Assembly: GCA_000155435.1 (NCBI GenBank)
Contig: DS990261.1
Location: 304,750 to 368,749, forward strand
Direction of reading: 5' to 3'
DNA: 64,000 bases
DNA from: Clostridiales bacterium 1_7_47FAA
GTDB taxonomy: Bacteria > Bacillota > Clostridia > Lachnospirales > Lachnospiraceae
The position numbers were made by a program, and so were the translations under genes. The notes below the pieces were generated by a model, which searched no databases, was not told where the DNA came from, and saw only the letters and a list, made by a program, of their open reading frames with translations. Of the stretch, positions 28,251 to 37,838 are shown one piece after another. Positions within the stretch are counted from its first letter, which is position 1, and every line of letters starts with the position of its first letter.

Positions 28251-29483
28251 TTAATTATCCTTCTTGGCTGCTTTTGCCTCAGCCATCTTCATGGCGCGGA
28301 CCTTTAAGGGCAGTCCGAACAGTGTGATGAAGCCGTCGGCGTCATGGTGGTCATACAAATCCCCTGTTGTGAAGGACGCCAGGGATTCGCTGTATAAGGA
28401 GTAGGGGGATGTGGTTCCGGCCTTGATGATGTTGCCCTTGTACAGTTTGAATTTCACTTCGCCTGTAACATATTCCTGGGTGGACTCAACAAATGCCTGG
28501 ACCGCCTCGCGCAGAGGGGTGAACCATTTTCCTTCATATACAATCTGGGCCAGCTTATTGCCCATGTCCTTCTTGGCCTCCATGGTGGCGCGGTCTAATA
28601 CCAGTTCCTCTAACTGCTGGTGTGCTTCCATAAGGATGGTTCCGCCCGGCGTCTCATACACGCCGTGGGACTTCATGCCCACCACACGGTTCTCCACGAT
28701 GTCAACAATGCCGACGCCGTGCTTGCCGCCCAGTTCATTTAACTTGCGGATGATGTCGGAAACCTTCATCTTCTCGCCGTTAACGCTGGTGGGAACGCCT
28801 TTTTCAAAGGTCATGGTAACGTACTCGGCTTCGTCAGGTGCTTTCTCAGGGCTTACGCTTAACATCAGCAGATGGTCATAGTTCGGTTCCTTGGACGGAT
28901 CCTCCAGCTCCAGGCCCTCATGGCTGATGTGCCAGAGGTTGCGGTCACGGCTGTAGCTGTTGTCAGCTGAGAAGGGAAGGTCGATGCCGTGCTGCTTGCA
29001 GTATTCAATCTCATCCTCACGTGACTGGATGGTCCATACATCGGTCATACGCCATGGAGCGATGATTTTAAGGTCAGGAGCCAGGGCCTTGATGCCCAGC
29101 TCGAAACGGATCTGGTCATTGCCCTTGCCTGTGGCGCCGTGGCAGATGGCGGTAGCGCCTTCCTTGCGGGCAATGTCAACCAGGCATTTTGCAATGGCGG
29201 GACGTGCCATGGATGTGCCTAAAAGGTACTTATACTCATACACTGCATTGGCCTTTACGCAAGGCATGATGTAGTTGTCGCAGAAATCATCCACCAGGTC
29301 CTCTATGTATAATTTGGAAGCGCCGGATAATTTGGCCCTCTCGTCAAGTCCGTCTAACTCATTGCCCTGGCCGCAGTCAATGCAGCAGCAGATTACTTCA
29401 TATCCAAAGTTTTCTTTTAACCATGGGATGATTGTGGTTGTATCCAGTCCGCCGGAATAAGCTAAAATTACTTTCTCTTTCAT
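28251..29483 (-). CDS. argG: Argininosuccinate synthase
   Basis: 410 residues, normal length. N-terminal ATP pyrophosphatase loop ILAYSGGLDTTTIIPWL, later GCTGKGNDQIRFE-type motif (CHGATGKGNDQIRFE) and DNSYSRDRNLWHIS. It joins citrulline and aspartate using ATP. It is transcribed alone and leftward, divergent from the argC operon through a shared 315-bp region with candidate ArgR sites. It starts at ATG 29483 behind AGGAGG. Confidence 0.97.
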   Translation of the reverse strand: MKEKVILAYSGGLDTTTIIPWLKENFGYEVICCCIDCGQGNELDGLDERAKLSGASKLYIEDLVDDFCDNYIMPCVKANAVYEYKYLLGTSMARPAIAKCLVDIARKEGATAICHGATGKGNDQIRFELGIKALAPDLKIIAPWRMTDVWTIQSREDEIEYCKQHGIDLPFSADNSYSRDRNLWHISHEGLELEDPSKEPNYDHLLMLSVSPEKAPDEAEYVTMTFEKGVPTSVNGEKMKVSDIIRKLNELGGKHGVGIVDIVENRVVGMKSHGVYETPGGTILMEAHQQLEELVLDRATMEAKKDMGNKLAQIVYEGKWFTPLREAVQAFVESTQEYVTGEVKFKLYKGNIIKAGTTSPYSLYSESLASFTTGDLYDHHDADGFITLFGLPLKVRAMKMAEAKAAKKDN

Positions 29484-29527
29484 ATTTATATCCTCCTGAA
29501 AATATCATATCTCAATGAACTTTCATA

Positions 29528-29556
29528 AATATACAACATTATGCAGGAAAATGCAA
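29528..29556 (-). promoter_or_regulatory. Promoter of argG
   Basis: On the minus strand TTGCAT (29556-29551) and TATATT (29533-29528) are 17 bp apart. Confidence 0.7.
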
Positions 29557-29584
29557 GCGGAAAAATAAAATATTTAAAAAAACT

Positions 29585-29619
29585 TGCATATTATGCATTT
29601 GTAATGTATAATTATGAAA
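29585..29619. promoter_or_regulatory. Candidate ArgR boxes upstream of argG
   Basis: TGCATATTATGCA at 29585-29597 is a perfect palindrome around one base. AATGTATAATTATGAAA at 29603-29619, read in reverse, resembles the TGAATAATTACACA-style ARG boxes of other bacteria. Two adjacent boxes are typical for a hexameric ArgR. No argR gene is in the window; binding is inference. Confidence 0.5.
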
Positions 29620-29717
29620 ATCGGGAAGCAAGCAGGGAAATACAGTGGATAAAAACCACAAAACAAGCTTTCTTTTTAAAGGAAAAGTAACTATAATGAA
29701 AATGCGAAGGAAGATGA

Positions 29718-29740
29718 TTACATTATAATTATAAATGTAA
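29718..29740. promoter_or_regulatory. Candidate ArgR box / palindrome upstream of argC
   Basis: TTACATT and AATGTAA are 7-bp inverted arms around TATAATTATA-type DNA. The element includes a possible -10 TATAAT (29724-29729); another TATAAT lies at 29692-29697. It may be an operator over the argC promoter. Confidence 0.45.
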
Positions 29741-29795
29741 ATGAAGAAATATGAATGAAGAAATGTGAATGAAGAAATATGGATGAAGGAGACTG
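29740..29795 (+). repeat. Four 14-bp tandem repeats in the argC leader
   Basis: AATGAAGAAATATG units start at 29740, 29754 and 29768; a fourth diverged unit (29782-29795, GATGAAGGAGACTG) supplies the GAAGGAG ribosome site of argC. The earlier units present weaker GAAGAAA and ATG triplets in series upstream of the true start. Confidence 0.85.
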
Positions 29796-29798
29796 AGT

Positions 29799-30839
29799 AT
29801 GATTAAGGTAGGGATTATCGGTTCCACAGGATATGCGGGAGGGGAGCTGGCAAGGCTTCTGCTCCAAAGGGATGACATAGAGATTAAGTGGTATGGTTCC
29901 AGAAGCTACACCGGACAGAAATATGCGTCCCTGTACCCGAATATGTATAAAATCGTGGATGAGGAATGCATGGATGATAATATGAAGGAACTGGCCGGAC
30001 AGGTGGACGTGGTGTTCACGGCAACGCCCCAGGGCTTATGCGCATCCTTGGTGGACGAGGAAATCCTGTCCATGGTTAAGGTCATTGATTTAAGCGCCGA
30101 CTTCAGGATTAAGGATGTATCCGTATATGAGGAGTGGTACAAACTGACCCACGCCGCACCGCAGTTCATAGGGGAAGCGGTATACGGACTGCCTGAGGTC
30201 AACCGTGACAAGGTGAAAACCGCCAGGCTCATTGCCAATCCGGGTTGTTTCCCCACCTGCTCCTTCTTATCTGTCTATCCGCTGGTGAAGGAGGGACTGG
30301 TAGACCCAGGCACAATCATCATTGACGCCAAGTCCGGCACATCCGGCGCCGGCCGGGGAGCCAAGATGGACAGTCTGTACTGCGAAGTGAATGAGAATAT
30401 CAAGGCGTACGGCGTGGGTACCCACAGACATACGCCGGAGATTGAGGAACAGCTATCCTATGCGGCGGGCCGGCCGGTGACCATCAGCTTCACTCCCCAT
30501 CTGGTTCCCATGAACCGGGGAATCCTGGTGACTGCTTATGGTTCCCTTACAAAGGAAGTTACCTATGAAGAGGTAAAGGCTGTTTACGATAAGTATTATG
30601 AGGATGAATATTTTGTCCGCGTCCTGGAGAAGGATGTGGTGCCCCAGACCCGCTGGGTGGAGGGCAGCAACTTTGCGGACGTGAACTTTAAGATAGACCC
30701 AAGAACCAGGCGGATTGTGATGATGGGCGCCATTGACAACATGGTGAAGGGGGCGGCAGGCCAGGCCATCCAGAACATGAACCTGATGTTCGGTCTTCCG
30801 GAGAATACGGGGCTGAAGCAGATTCCTGTATTTCCATAG
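29799..30839 (+). CDS. argC: N-acetyl-gamma-glutamyl-phosphate reductase
   Basis: 346 residues, full length. N-terminal Rossmann motif GIIGSTGYAGGELARLLLQR and active-site cysteine Cys150 in NPGCFPTC. It reduces acetylglutamyl phosphate with NADPH, the third step to ornithine. First gene of argC-GNAT-argJ-argB-argD. Confidence 0.97.
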   Translation: MIKVGIIGSTGYAGGELARLLLQRDDIEIKWYGSRSYTGQKYASLYPNMYKIVDEECMDDNMKELAGQVDVVFTATPQGLCASLVDEEILSMVKVIDLSADFRIKDVSVYEEWYKLTHAAPQFIGEAVYGLPEVNRDKVKTARLIANPGCFPTCSFLSVYPLVKEGLVDPGTIIIDAKSGTSGAGRGAKMDSLYCEVNENIKAYGVGTHRHTPEIEEQLSYAAGRPVTISFTPHLVPMNRGILVTAYGSLTKEVTYEEVKAVYDKYYEDEYFVRVLEKDVVPQTRWVEGSNFADVNFKIDPRTRRIVMMGAIDNMVKGAAGQAIQNMNLMFGLPENTGLKQIPVFP

Positions 30840-30866
30840 GCTGGCCGGGAAAGGAATTATCAGAAC

Positions 30867-31331
30867 ATGTCAGGAACAATGGATATACTCATCCGTGAGA
30901 TGACCATGGAGGATTACGACCAGGTATATGACCTGTGGACGGAAATCAAAGGATTTGGGATCAGAAGCGTGGATGATTCCAGGGAAGGTGTGGAGCGTTT
31001 CCTTAAAAGGAATCCAACCACCAGCGTGGTGGCGGTCCAGAACGGCCATGTGGTGGGCAACATCCTGTGCGGCCACGACGGAAGGACCGGGTGTTTTTAC
31101 CACGTGTGCGTTGCGCCGGGTTACAGGAAGCACGGAATCGGTTACCGTATGGTGCGCGCGGCCATGGAGGCCCTTCAGAAGGAGGGCGTGAGTAAAATCA
31201 GCCTGATTGCATTTAAAAGCAACGATGTGGGCAATGCCTTCTGGCAGGGAATCGGATGGACGGAACGGGAAGATGTGAACAGCTATGAGTTTATATTAAA
31301 TGAGGAAAACATAACCAGGTTCGTGCGTTGA
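30867..31331 (+). CDS. GNAT family acetyltransferase within the arg operon
   Basis: 154 residues; ATG 30867 or ATG 30879 could be the start. GNAT core: VVGNILCGHDGRTGCFYHVC followed by the acetyl-CoA loop APGYRKHGIGYRMVRAAMEAL. It sits 27 bp after argC and 119 bp before argJ in the same direction. A small GNAT at this position could be a short N-acetylglutamate synthase priming the pathway, but bifunctional ArgJ can also supply acetylglutamate, so this is a hypothesis. Confidence 0.85.
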   Translation: MSGTMDILIREMTMEDYDQVYDLWTEIKGFGIRSVDDSREGVERFLKRNPTTSVVAVQNGHVVGNILCGHDGRTGCFYHVCVAPGYRKHGIGYRMVRAAMEALQKEGVSKISLIAFKSNDVGNAFWQGIGWTEREDVNSYEFILNEENITRFVR

Positions 31332-31450
31332 CAGGGATGCATATGGATACCGGTATGAAAAACATACGGAATCATGCATAAGCATACATAACCATATAAA
31401 GCTATATATAACCATATAGAACCAAGGATGAGCGGGATGGAGGAATGGAA

Positions 31451-32689
31451 ATGAGTGAAGCGGCATTAAAGAAAATACCCGGGGGAGTGACGGCTGCAAA
31501 GGGATTTAAGGCAGCGTCCACGGCGGCAGGCATCAAATATAAGGACCGGAAGGATATGGCCATGATTTACAGCCAGGCCCCCTGCAGGTCGGCGGGTACA
31601 TTTACCACCAATGTGGTGAAGGCGGCTCCTGTTAAGTGGGATAAGGACCAGGTCACAGGCGGGGCAGCGGCCCATGCAGTGGTCATCAATGCGGGGATTG
31701 CCAACGCCTGTACAGGTGAGGAAGGCATGGCATACTGCAGCCGGACAGCGGCGGCAGCGGCCCAGGTCCTGGGGATACCGCAGGAGAGCGTATTGGTGGC
31801 GTCCACGGGCGTGATTGGGAAACAGCTTCCCATGGACCGGATTGAGGCCGGGGTCAAAGCCATGGCGCCTCTCCTTGACGGAAGCGTCCAGAGCGGCACC
31901 GATGCCTCCAGGGCCATCATGACCACCGACACGAAGAATAAGGAGGTGGCTGTCCAGGTTGAGCTGGGCGGCGTCCAGGTGACCATCGGGGGCATGTGCA
32001 AGGGTTCGGGCATGATCCATCCCAACATGTGCACCATGCTGGGGTTTGTGACCACGGACGCGGCCATCAGCAAGGAACTGCTGCAGGAAGCATTGAGCCA
32101 GGACATCAAGGATACATACAACATGATTTCCGTGGACGGGGACACCTCCACCAATGACACCGTGCTCGTGCTGGCCAACGGCCTGGCGGGAAATCCCGAA
32201 ATCACGGAAAAGAACAGCGATTACATGGCCTTCTGCAAGGCGCTCAACTATATAAATGAAACCCTGTCTAAGAAAATGGCCGGGGACGGCGAGGGCTGCA
32301 CCGCCCTGTTTGAGGTGACGGTGAAGGGCGCCGCCACAAAAGACCAGGCCAGGGTCCTGGCCAAATCCGTCATCACATCCAGCCTGACCAAGGCCGCCAT
32401 ATTCGGACATGACGCCAACTGGGGAAGGATCCTCTGCGCCATGGGTTACTCAGGCGCTGACTTTGACCCGGAAAAGGTGGATTTGTTCTTTGAGAGCACA
32501 GCCGGACGCATGCAGATCATAAAGGACGGCGTGGCAGTGGACTACAGCGAGGAGGAGGCCACGAAAATCCTGTCTGAACCGGAGGTCACTGCCATTGCGG
32601 ACATCAAGATGGGGGATGCCCGGGCAACGGCCTGGGGCTGCGACCTCACCTATGATTATGTGAAGATAAATGCGGATTACAGGTCATAA
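31451..32689 (+). CDS. argJ: Bifunctional glutamate N-acetyltransferase / amino-acid acetyltransferase
   Basis: 412 residues from ATG 31451 (GGAGG eight bases upstream; ATG 31445 is too close). The self-cleavage site is at Thr195 in [12 protein letters not shown], which becomes the nucleophile of the beta chain. The family recycles the acetyl group from acetylornithine to glutamate. The short leader carries ACCATATA repeats (31387-31423). Confidence 0.96.
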   Translation: MSEAALKKIPGGVTAAKGFKAASTAAGIKYKDRKDMAMIYSQAPCRSAGTFTTNVVKAAPVKWDKDQVTGGAAAHAVVINAGIANACTGEEGMAYCSRTAAAAAQVLGIPQESVLVASTGVIGKQLPMDRIEAGVKAMAPLLDGSVQSGTDASRAIMTTDTKNKEVAVQVELGGVQVTIGGMCKGSGMIHPNMCTMLGFVTTDAAISKELLQEALSQDIKDTYNMISVDGDTSTNDTVLVLANGLAGNPEITEKNSDYMAFCKALNYINETLSKKMAGDGEGCTALFEVTVKGAATKDQARVLAKSVITSSLTKAAIFGHDANWGRILCAMGYSGADFDPEKVDLFFESTAGRMQIIKDGVAVDYSEEEATKILSEPEVTAIADIKMGDARATAWGCDLTYDYVKINADYRS

Positions 32690-32744
32690 GACCAGCCGGA
32701 TAGGCATCAGGCAGCCGTCAGGCAGCCATAAGGAGGAAAATGAG

Positions 32745-33635
32745 ATGAATTTGGAACCAATGCAGAAAGCAGCCGTGCTGATAGAGGCGCTTCCCTATAT
32801 CCAGCGGTTTAACAGGAAGATTGTTGTGGTCAAGTACGGCGGGAGCGCCATGGTGGACGAGGAACTGAAGAAAAAGGTCATCCAGGATGTGGTGCTTTTA
32901 AAACTGGTAGGATTTAAGCCTATCATCGTCCATGGAGGCGGCAAGGAAATCAGCAGATGGGTAAGCAAGGTGGGGATGGAGCCTCAGTTCAAGAACGGAC
33001 TGCGGGTTACGGATGAGCCTACCATGGAGATTGCGGAGATGGTGCTCAACAAGGTGAACAAGAGCCTGGTCCAGCTGGTCAATGAGCTGGGCATCCAGGC
33101 AGTGGGCATCAGCGGCAAGGACGGCATGATGTTAAAATGCCATAAGAAGCTTTCCGGCGGCGAGGACATCGGGTTTGTGGGCGATGTGGATGAGGTTGAC
33201 CCGAAGATCATCTATGACCTGCTGGAAAAGGATTTCCTGCCCATCATCTGTCCCATTGGTTTTGACGGGGATTTCTACAGCTACAATATCAATGCCGATG
33301 ACGCGGCCTGCGCCATAGCCACCGCGGTACAGGCTGAGAAGCTTGCATTCCTCACGGACGTGGAGGGCGTGTTTAAGGATTTTAACGATAAGGAGTCCCT
33401 GATATCCGAGATGACGGTGGAAGAGGCCCAGAATTTCGTGGACAGCGGTATGCTGGGCGGCGGCATGCTCCCAAAGCTCCAGAACTGCATCAATGCCATG
33501 AAGAACGGCGTGTCACGGGTACATATCATGGATGGGCGCATCCCCCACTGCCTCCTGTTGGAGGTCTTTACGGACAAAGGTATCGGCACTGCAATATTTA
33601 ATTCTGAAGAAGATGAGAGGTACTATCATGGCTGA
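32745..33635 (+). CDS. argB: Acetylglutamate kinase
   Basis: 296 residues from ATG 32745 with AAGGAGG at 32730-32736. Amino-acid kinase motifs [23 protein letters not shown] and LTDVEGV, and the C-terminal [15 protein letters not shown], are present. It phosphorylates N-acetylglutamate. An N-terminal helix ([17 protein letters not shown]) of the arginine-sensitive hexameric type suggests feedback inhibition by arginine. It overlaps argD by 8 bp. Confidence 0.97.
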   Translation: MNLEPMQKAAVLIEALPYIQRFNRKIVVVKYGGSAMVDEELKKKVIQDVVLLKLVGFKPIIVHGGGKEISRWVSKVGMEPQFKNGLRVTDEPTMEIAEMVLNKVNKSLVQLVNELGIQAVGISGKDGMMLKCHKKLSGGEDIGFVGDVDEVDPKIIYDLLEKDFLPIICPIGFDGDFYSYNINADDAACAIATAVQAEKLAFLTDVEGVFKDFNDKESLISEMTVEEAQNFVDSGMLGGGMLPKLQNCINAMKNGVSRVHIMDGRIPHCLLLEVFTDKGIGTAIFNSEEDERYYHG

Positions 33636-34875
33636 CAATCAGTTGATGGAACGGGCGGAACACGTCCTTTATAAGACATATAACCGTTTTCCCGTGGTAT
33701 TTGACCACGGGAAAGGAGTCATGCTGTACGATACGGAGGGCAATGAATATCTGGATTTTGGGGCAGGTATTGCGGTCATGGCCCTTGGATACGGCGATGA
33801 GGAATATACCAGGGCAGTGGAGGACCAGCTTCACAAGCTGACACACATTTCCAACCTGTTTTATAACCAGCCCTCAATTGAAGCCGGGGAAAAGCTGCTG
33901 GAGGTATCCCAGATGGATAAGGTTTTCTTTACCAACAGCGGGACCGAGGCCATTGAAGGCGCGTTGAAGATAGCGAAGCGCTGCCACTACAACATGCTCC
34001 GCCAGTCCATGGGGGACGGCAGCGACGGCTGTGAGGACGTGGAAATGGACCTGACCGGAGAAATCATTGCCATGAACCATTCCTTCCATGGCCGCAGCCT
34101 CGGCGCCCTGTCCGTGACAGGCAACGCACATTATCAGGAGCCGTTTAAACCACTGGTGCCGGGAATCCGCTTTGCAGACTTCAATGACCTTAAAAGCGTG
34201 GAAGCGCTGATTAATGATAAGACCTGCGCGGTCATCATGGAGACAATCCAGGGGGAAGGCGGCATTTACCCTGCAAGCGAAGCATTCATAAAAGGCGTCC
34301 GCAGACTCTGCGATGAACATGGCCTGCTTCTTATCCTGGATGAAATCCAGTGCGGCATGGGGCGTTCCGGGAAAATGTTCGCCTGGCAGCACTATGGGGT
34401 GAAGCCGGATGTGATGACCGTTGCAAAGGCCCTTGGAAACGGGCTTCCCATAGGCGCCTTCCTGGCTTGCGGCAAGGCGGCCGGGGCCATGGTGCCGGGG
34501 GACCATGGAACCACTTACGGCGGCAACCCGCTGGTGACCGCGGGCGCCAAGGCGGTCCTTGATATCTTTGAGGAGCGCCGCATTGTGGACCATGTAAAGG
34601 AAACCGGTGCATATCTTTCCGGGAAACTGGACCAGGTTGTGGAAAAGTATGCAGTTGTGAAGGAACGCCGCGGAATGGGCCTGATTCAGGGACTGGAACT
34701 GACCGGACCGGCTACGCCCGTGGTGACCGCCGCTCTGCTGGAGCAGAAGCTGGTGCTTATCAGCGCGGGGACTAATATCATACGGTTCGTGCCGCCGCTG
34801 GTGATTGGGAAGGCGGATGTGGATGAGATGGTGAAGCGGCTGGAGGCTGCCATTGATTCGGCATACGGAAAATAG
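33628..34875 (+). CDS. argD: Acetylornithine aminotransferase
   Basis: 415 residues from ATG 33628, overlapping argB by 8 bp. Class III PLP aminotransferase: [35 protein letters not shown] and Schiff-base Lys267 in [14 protein letters not shown] short insert after residue 120 (about [16 protein letters not shown]) is longer than in typical ArgD. It makes N-acetylornithine from the semialdehyde with glutamate as donor. Last gene of the operon; a terminator follows. Confidence 0.96.
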   Translation: MADNQLMERAEHVLYKTYNRFPVVFDHGKGVMLYDTEGNEYLDFGAGIAVMALGYGDEEYTRAVEDQLHKLTHISNLFYNQPSIEAGEKLLEVSQMDKVFFTNSGTEAIEGALKIAKRCHYNMLRQSMGDGSDGCEDVEMDLTGEIIAMNHSFHGRSLGALSVTGNAHYQEPFKPLVPGIRFADFNDLKSVEALINDKTCAVIMETIQGEGGIYPASEAFIKGVRRLCDEHGLLLILDEIQCGMGRSGKMFAWQHYGVKPDVMTVAKALGNGLPIGAFLACGKAAGAMVPGDHGTTYGGNPLVTAGAKAVLDIFEERRIVDHVKETGAYLSGKLDQVVEKYAVVKERRGMGLIQGLELTGPATPVVTAALLEQKLVLISAGTNIIRFVPPLVIGKADVDEMVKRLEAAIDSAYGK

Positions 34876-34897
34876 AGGATGGATTGTTGCGGATACA

Positions 34898-34931
34898 AAA
34901 GGAGGCAGGCCGGGCGGCCCGCCTCCTTTGA
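34898..34931 (+). terminator. Terminator after argD
   Basis: AAAGGAGGC (34898-34906) pairs perfectly with GCCTCCTTT (34921-34929); the loop is GC-rich. Confidence 0.75.
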
Positions 34932-34984
34932 GCGGCTGCATCTTTCGAAGCATATATTACATATTATTGGGTATTTCTGAACTG

Positions 34985-35105
34985 TTTCCTGTAAGGAGGC
35001 AGTTTTCCGTAAGGATGTACTTTCATAATAAAGATTAATTTCCATACAAGGATGTATTTTCCATATAAGGAAACATTTCCATACAAAGATGTACTTTCCC
35101 ATAAG
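34985..35105 (+). repeat. Degenerate 18-20-bp repeats with AAGGATGTACTTTCC core
   Basis: CCATACAAGGATGTATTTTC, CCATATAAGGAAACATTTC and CCATACAAAGATGTACTTTC follow one another with drift, after an earlier GTAAGGATGTACTTTC. The 480-bp gap from argD to the next gene holds this array, two terminator-type hairpins and a promoter; no further gene is seen. Confidence 0.7.
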
Positions 35106-35154
35106 AAATCGGGCATGCTGCCGGCGTAAGGCTGGCGGTATGCCCGATTTTTCC
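35106..35154. terminator. Strong stem-loop with T run
   Basis: AAATCGGGCAT (35106-35116) pairs with ATGCCCGATTT (35140-35150), with additional GC-rich inner pairs and a following T run. Second termination point of the arg operon, or a barrier before the efflux operon. Confidence 0.8.
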
Positions 35155-35279
35155 TGATGTTAAGATATTCTTTCGTTTTCATTTATAAAATGTTATATAA
35201 ATAATGGATGAAATATTTAGTGTAAACATCTATAATGGCCTTATGAAATGAACAACCTGGCTGAAAGTGTTTATTTTTC

Positions 35280-35308
35280 TTGTAGTACAGGGCGATATAT
35301 GATATAAC
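35280..35308 (+). promoter_or_regulatory. Promoter of the efflux operon
   Basis: TTGTAG (35280-35285) and TATAAC (35303-35308) are spaced 17 bp, about 50 bp upstream of the adaptor start. Confidence 0.6.
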
Positions 35309-35356
35309 TGTATTAATATGAATAGTACAGTGCAGGCATGGATTCAGGAGGGCAGC

Positions 35357-36916
35357 ATGAAAAGTGACAAAAGGACGGATGACATGGAGCGCAGGATTGC
35401 TCCGGACGCAATAGGGGATGGCATGCAAGACGGGACAATGGAAGGAACCGCAGAAGAGAAAACGGATAGGACAACGGATGGAATAACGGATGGAATAGCA
35501 GATGGAATGACGGACGGAATAACAGGCGGAATAACGGACGAAGGTATAAGGGAATCCGAAGAAATAGACCGCAGGGTAGAGGAACTGATGGCGCCGGAAG
35601 AGGATGACGGGAACGGCAGGAAAAAGAAAAAGAGGAAGAAGAAAAGAGAGGCCGGGGAAAAGAAGACGGGCCTTATAAAACGTATCAAAGGCTGGAGCCG
35701 CAGAAGGAAGATCCTTACGGCTGCCGGTGTGGTGGTCATCGCCCTTCTGGCTGGTTCAAAGCTTGGGGGAGGCGGCAAAAGCCCGGGAATCATGGTGGAT
35801 GTGATGCCTCTGGCAAAACAGGCCATACAGGAGAAGCTGTCCCTCAGTGGTCCTGTGTCCGGTACCGACAGCGTTGACGTGGTATCCAATATCCATGCCG
35901 AGATTGTGACCATGAACGTAAAAGAAGGCGACCAGGTAAAGAAGGACCAGGTGCTGGCGGTGCTGGACAGCACGGACCTGGAGCGGGAAGTGCAGATTGC
36001 CCAGAACGCATATGACCTTGCTGTGAACAACAAGCAGGAAAAAGATAAGGAAGCGGCCCTTGGATACGAGAAGGCAGTCCAGGATTTCCAGAAAGCCAGC
36101 CTGGACCACAGCCGCAACAGCCAGCTGTTTGCCAGCGGCGACATTTCCCAGATGGAAATGGAGGCCAGCGCCAACGCGCTGAACGATGCCAGACGCGCCA
36201 TGGAAGGATATACCGTGGAAAACGGCAGGGGCAGGGCGGATAAATCCTATGACATACAGATAGAGAATGCAAGGTTTGACCTGGAGAAGAAAAAGGAAGA
36301 GCTGGAAAATACACAGATAAAGAGCACCATTGACGGAACCGTGGTCCGGGTGAATTCCAAGGTTGGCCAGTTTGCCGACAAGGTGGAGGACGACAAGCCC
36401 ATATTCAGCATCGAGAATCTGGAGCAGCTGGAACTGGAGATTAAGGTCAGCGAGTTTTCCATCGGCAAGGTGAAGGTAGGGCAGGAAGCGGTCATCAGCG
36501 CGGACATTCTGGATGGAGGTACCGTTAATGGCGAGGTCATTAAGATTTCCCCCACAGGCGAGGAAAAGGGCGGCGGTTCAACGGAGCGCGTCATCCCCAC
36601 AACCATCCGCGTGGACGGTCAGGATACCAAGCTGATTGCAGGCATTACTGCCAAGGCGGAACTCCTGATCCGTGAAGCAGAAGACGCGTTCGTGGTGCCG
36701 ACCACCGCGCTTTTGGATGAAGGGGACACTACATATATTTTGATTGTCCAGGATATGAAGATTAAGCGGATACCGGTAACCCTTGGGGTGGACGGGGATG
36801 TGTCCGTGGAGGTCATCCCGGCAGACGACACGGTTCTGGAAGAAGGGATGCAGGTTGTCATGAACCCGGGACCCCACCTTATGGACGGCACAGATGTTAT
36901 TGTGCGTCCGCAGTAG
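35357..36916 (+). CDS. MacA/HlyD-type efflux periplasmic adaptor subunit
   Basis: 519 residues from ATG 35357 behind AGGAGGG. Residues 1-115 are cytoplasmic and charged, with a 12-bp-repeat tract (ITDG units) and a lysine-rich stretch. One membrane helix (ILTAAGVVVIALLAGSKLGG) precedes the adaptor: a lipoyl-like half (VKEGDQVKKDQVLAVLD), a coiled-coil hairpin and a second lipoyl half (IDGTVVRVNSKVGQFADKVE), then beta-barrel domains. It links the MacB-like pump to outer partners. First gene of a five-gene efflux operon. Confidence 0.92.
   Translation: MKSDKRTDDMERRIAPDAIGDGMQDGTMEGTAEEKTDRTTDGITDGIADGMTDGITGGITDEGIRESEEIDRRVEELMAPEEDDGNGRKKKKRKKKREAGEKKTGLIKRIKGWSRRRKILTAAGVVVIALLAGSKLGGGGKSPGIMVDVMPLAKQAIQEKLSLSGPVSGTDSVDVVSNIHAEIVTMNVKEGDQVKKDQVLAVLDSTDLEREVQIAQNAYDLAVNNKQEKDKEAALGYEKAVQDFQKASLDHSRNSQLFASGDISQMEMEASANALNDARRAMEGYTVENGRGRADKSYDIQIENARFDLEKKKEELENTQIKSTIDGTVVRVNSKVGQFADKVEDDKPIFSIENLEQLELEIKVSEFSIGKVKVGQEAVISADILDGGTVNGEVIKISPTGEEKGGGSTERVIPTTIRVDGQDTKLIAGITAKAELLIREAEDAFVVPTTALLDEGDTTYILIVQDMKIKRIPVTLGVDGDVSVEVIPADDTVLEEGMQVVMNPGPHLMDGTDVIVRPQ
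35480..35539 (+). repeat. 12-bp tandem repeats in the adaptor gene
   Basis: Five units of GGAATAACGGAT (35480-35539) encode GITD/GIAD/GMTD/GITG tetrapeptides in the cytoplasmic tail. Confidence 0.85.
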
Positions 36917-36929
36917 GGGGAGGCGCCTT

Positions 36930-37838
36930 ATGATAAAAAGTAAGAAGACCATGGATGCAGGCAGCGGCGGTCCGGCCCGGATTTCCAAAGAAGATATCAT
37001 CAAAATGGTCCTGCGCAGGAAAAAGCCGCTCCATGAGACAGCAGGAAGCGGTCCCCTCCTGAAGCTTGAGAACCTGGTCAAGATATATGACACAGGCGCC
37101 ATCAAGGTGCTGGGCCTTAAAAAGATAAACCTGACCGTGGACCGCGGGGAGTTCGTGGCAATCATGGGACATTCCGGTTCCGGTAAATCCACCCTGATGA
37201 ACATACTGGGGTGCCTGGACCGGCCCACCCTGGGGCATTATTATCTGGATGGCGTGGATGTGGCTGAGATGACGCCGGATGAACTTTCTGATATCAGGAA
37301 CCGGAAGATTGGGTTTGTGTTCCAGTCCTTTAACCTGATATCCAGGACCTCCGCGCTTAAGAATGTGGAACTTCCCATGACCTATGCCAGGGTTCCCAAG
37401 GCAAAGCGTGTGGAGCGTGCGCATATGCTGTTGGAACGGGTGGGGCTGGGCGCAAGGCAGGACCATATGCCCAATGAGCTTTCAGGCGGACAGCGCCAGA
37501 GGGTTGCCATTGCCAGGGCGCTGGCCAACGAGCCGCCTTTAATCCTGGCGGATGAGCCTACCGGTAACCTGGACACGGCTTCCTCCATTGAAATCATGGA
37601 ACTGTTCCGGCAGCTTCACAAAGAAGGGGCCACGGTTGTGGTGGTAACCCATGAGGAAGACATAGCCGCATTCGCGGACCGGGTCATCCGGTTCAGCGAC
37701 GGGCAGGTACAGAGTGATACACTTAACACCCATCATCCGGGCGGAGGTCCGGATGACAGGGTGGAAGATATGCTAAAAGTGGAAGATATGCTAAAAGTGG
37801 AAGATATCCTAAAAGAGGAGGCAGAAGATGCTGATTGA
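36930..37838 (+). CDS. MacB-type ABC transporter ATP-binding protein
   Basis: 302 residues from ATG 36930 behind GGGGGAGG. LolD/MacB-type ATPase: Walker [11 protein letters not shown], signature [15 protein letters not shown], Walker [13 protein letters not shown]. The C-terminus is extended by three VEDMLK repeats from 18-bp units. It overlaps the permease gene by 11 bp and powers its mechanotransmission. Confidence 0.95.
   Translation: MIKSKKTMDAGSGGPARISKEDIIKMVLRRKKPLHETAGSGPLLKLENLVKIYDTGAIKVLGLKKINLTVDRGEFVAIMGHSGSGKSTLMNILGCLDRPTLGHYYLDGVDVAEMTPDELSDIRNRKIGFVFQSFNLISRTSALKNVELPMTYARVPKAKRVERAHMLLERVGLGARQDHMPNELSGGQRQRVAIARALANEPPLILADEPTGNLDTASSIEIMELFRQLHKEGATVVVVTHEEDIAAFADRVIRFSDGQVQSDTLNTHHPGGGPDDRVEDMLKVEDMLKVEDILKEEAEDAD
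37761..37814 (+). repeat. 18-bp tandem repeats at the end of the MacB-type ATPase gene
   Basis: GTGGAAGATATGCTAAAA at 37761 and 37779, and a one-base variant at 37797, abut the GAGGAGG ribosome site of the next gene. They encode VEDMLK copies. Confidence 0.9.

Noticed and set aside
31466-32410. Long minus-strand frame opposite argJ
   Set aside because: It is a mirror frame of a high-GC-third-position gene; argJ has complete motifs and operon context.
34985-35105. T-box or other riboswitch upstream of the efflux operon
   Set aside because: The region is a decayed repeat array followed by terminator-type hairpins; no conserved riboswitch core was found.
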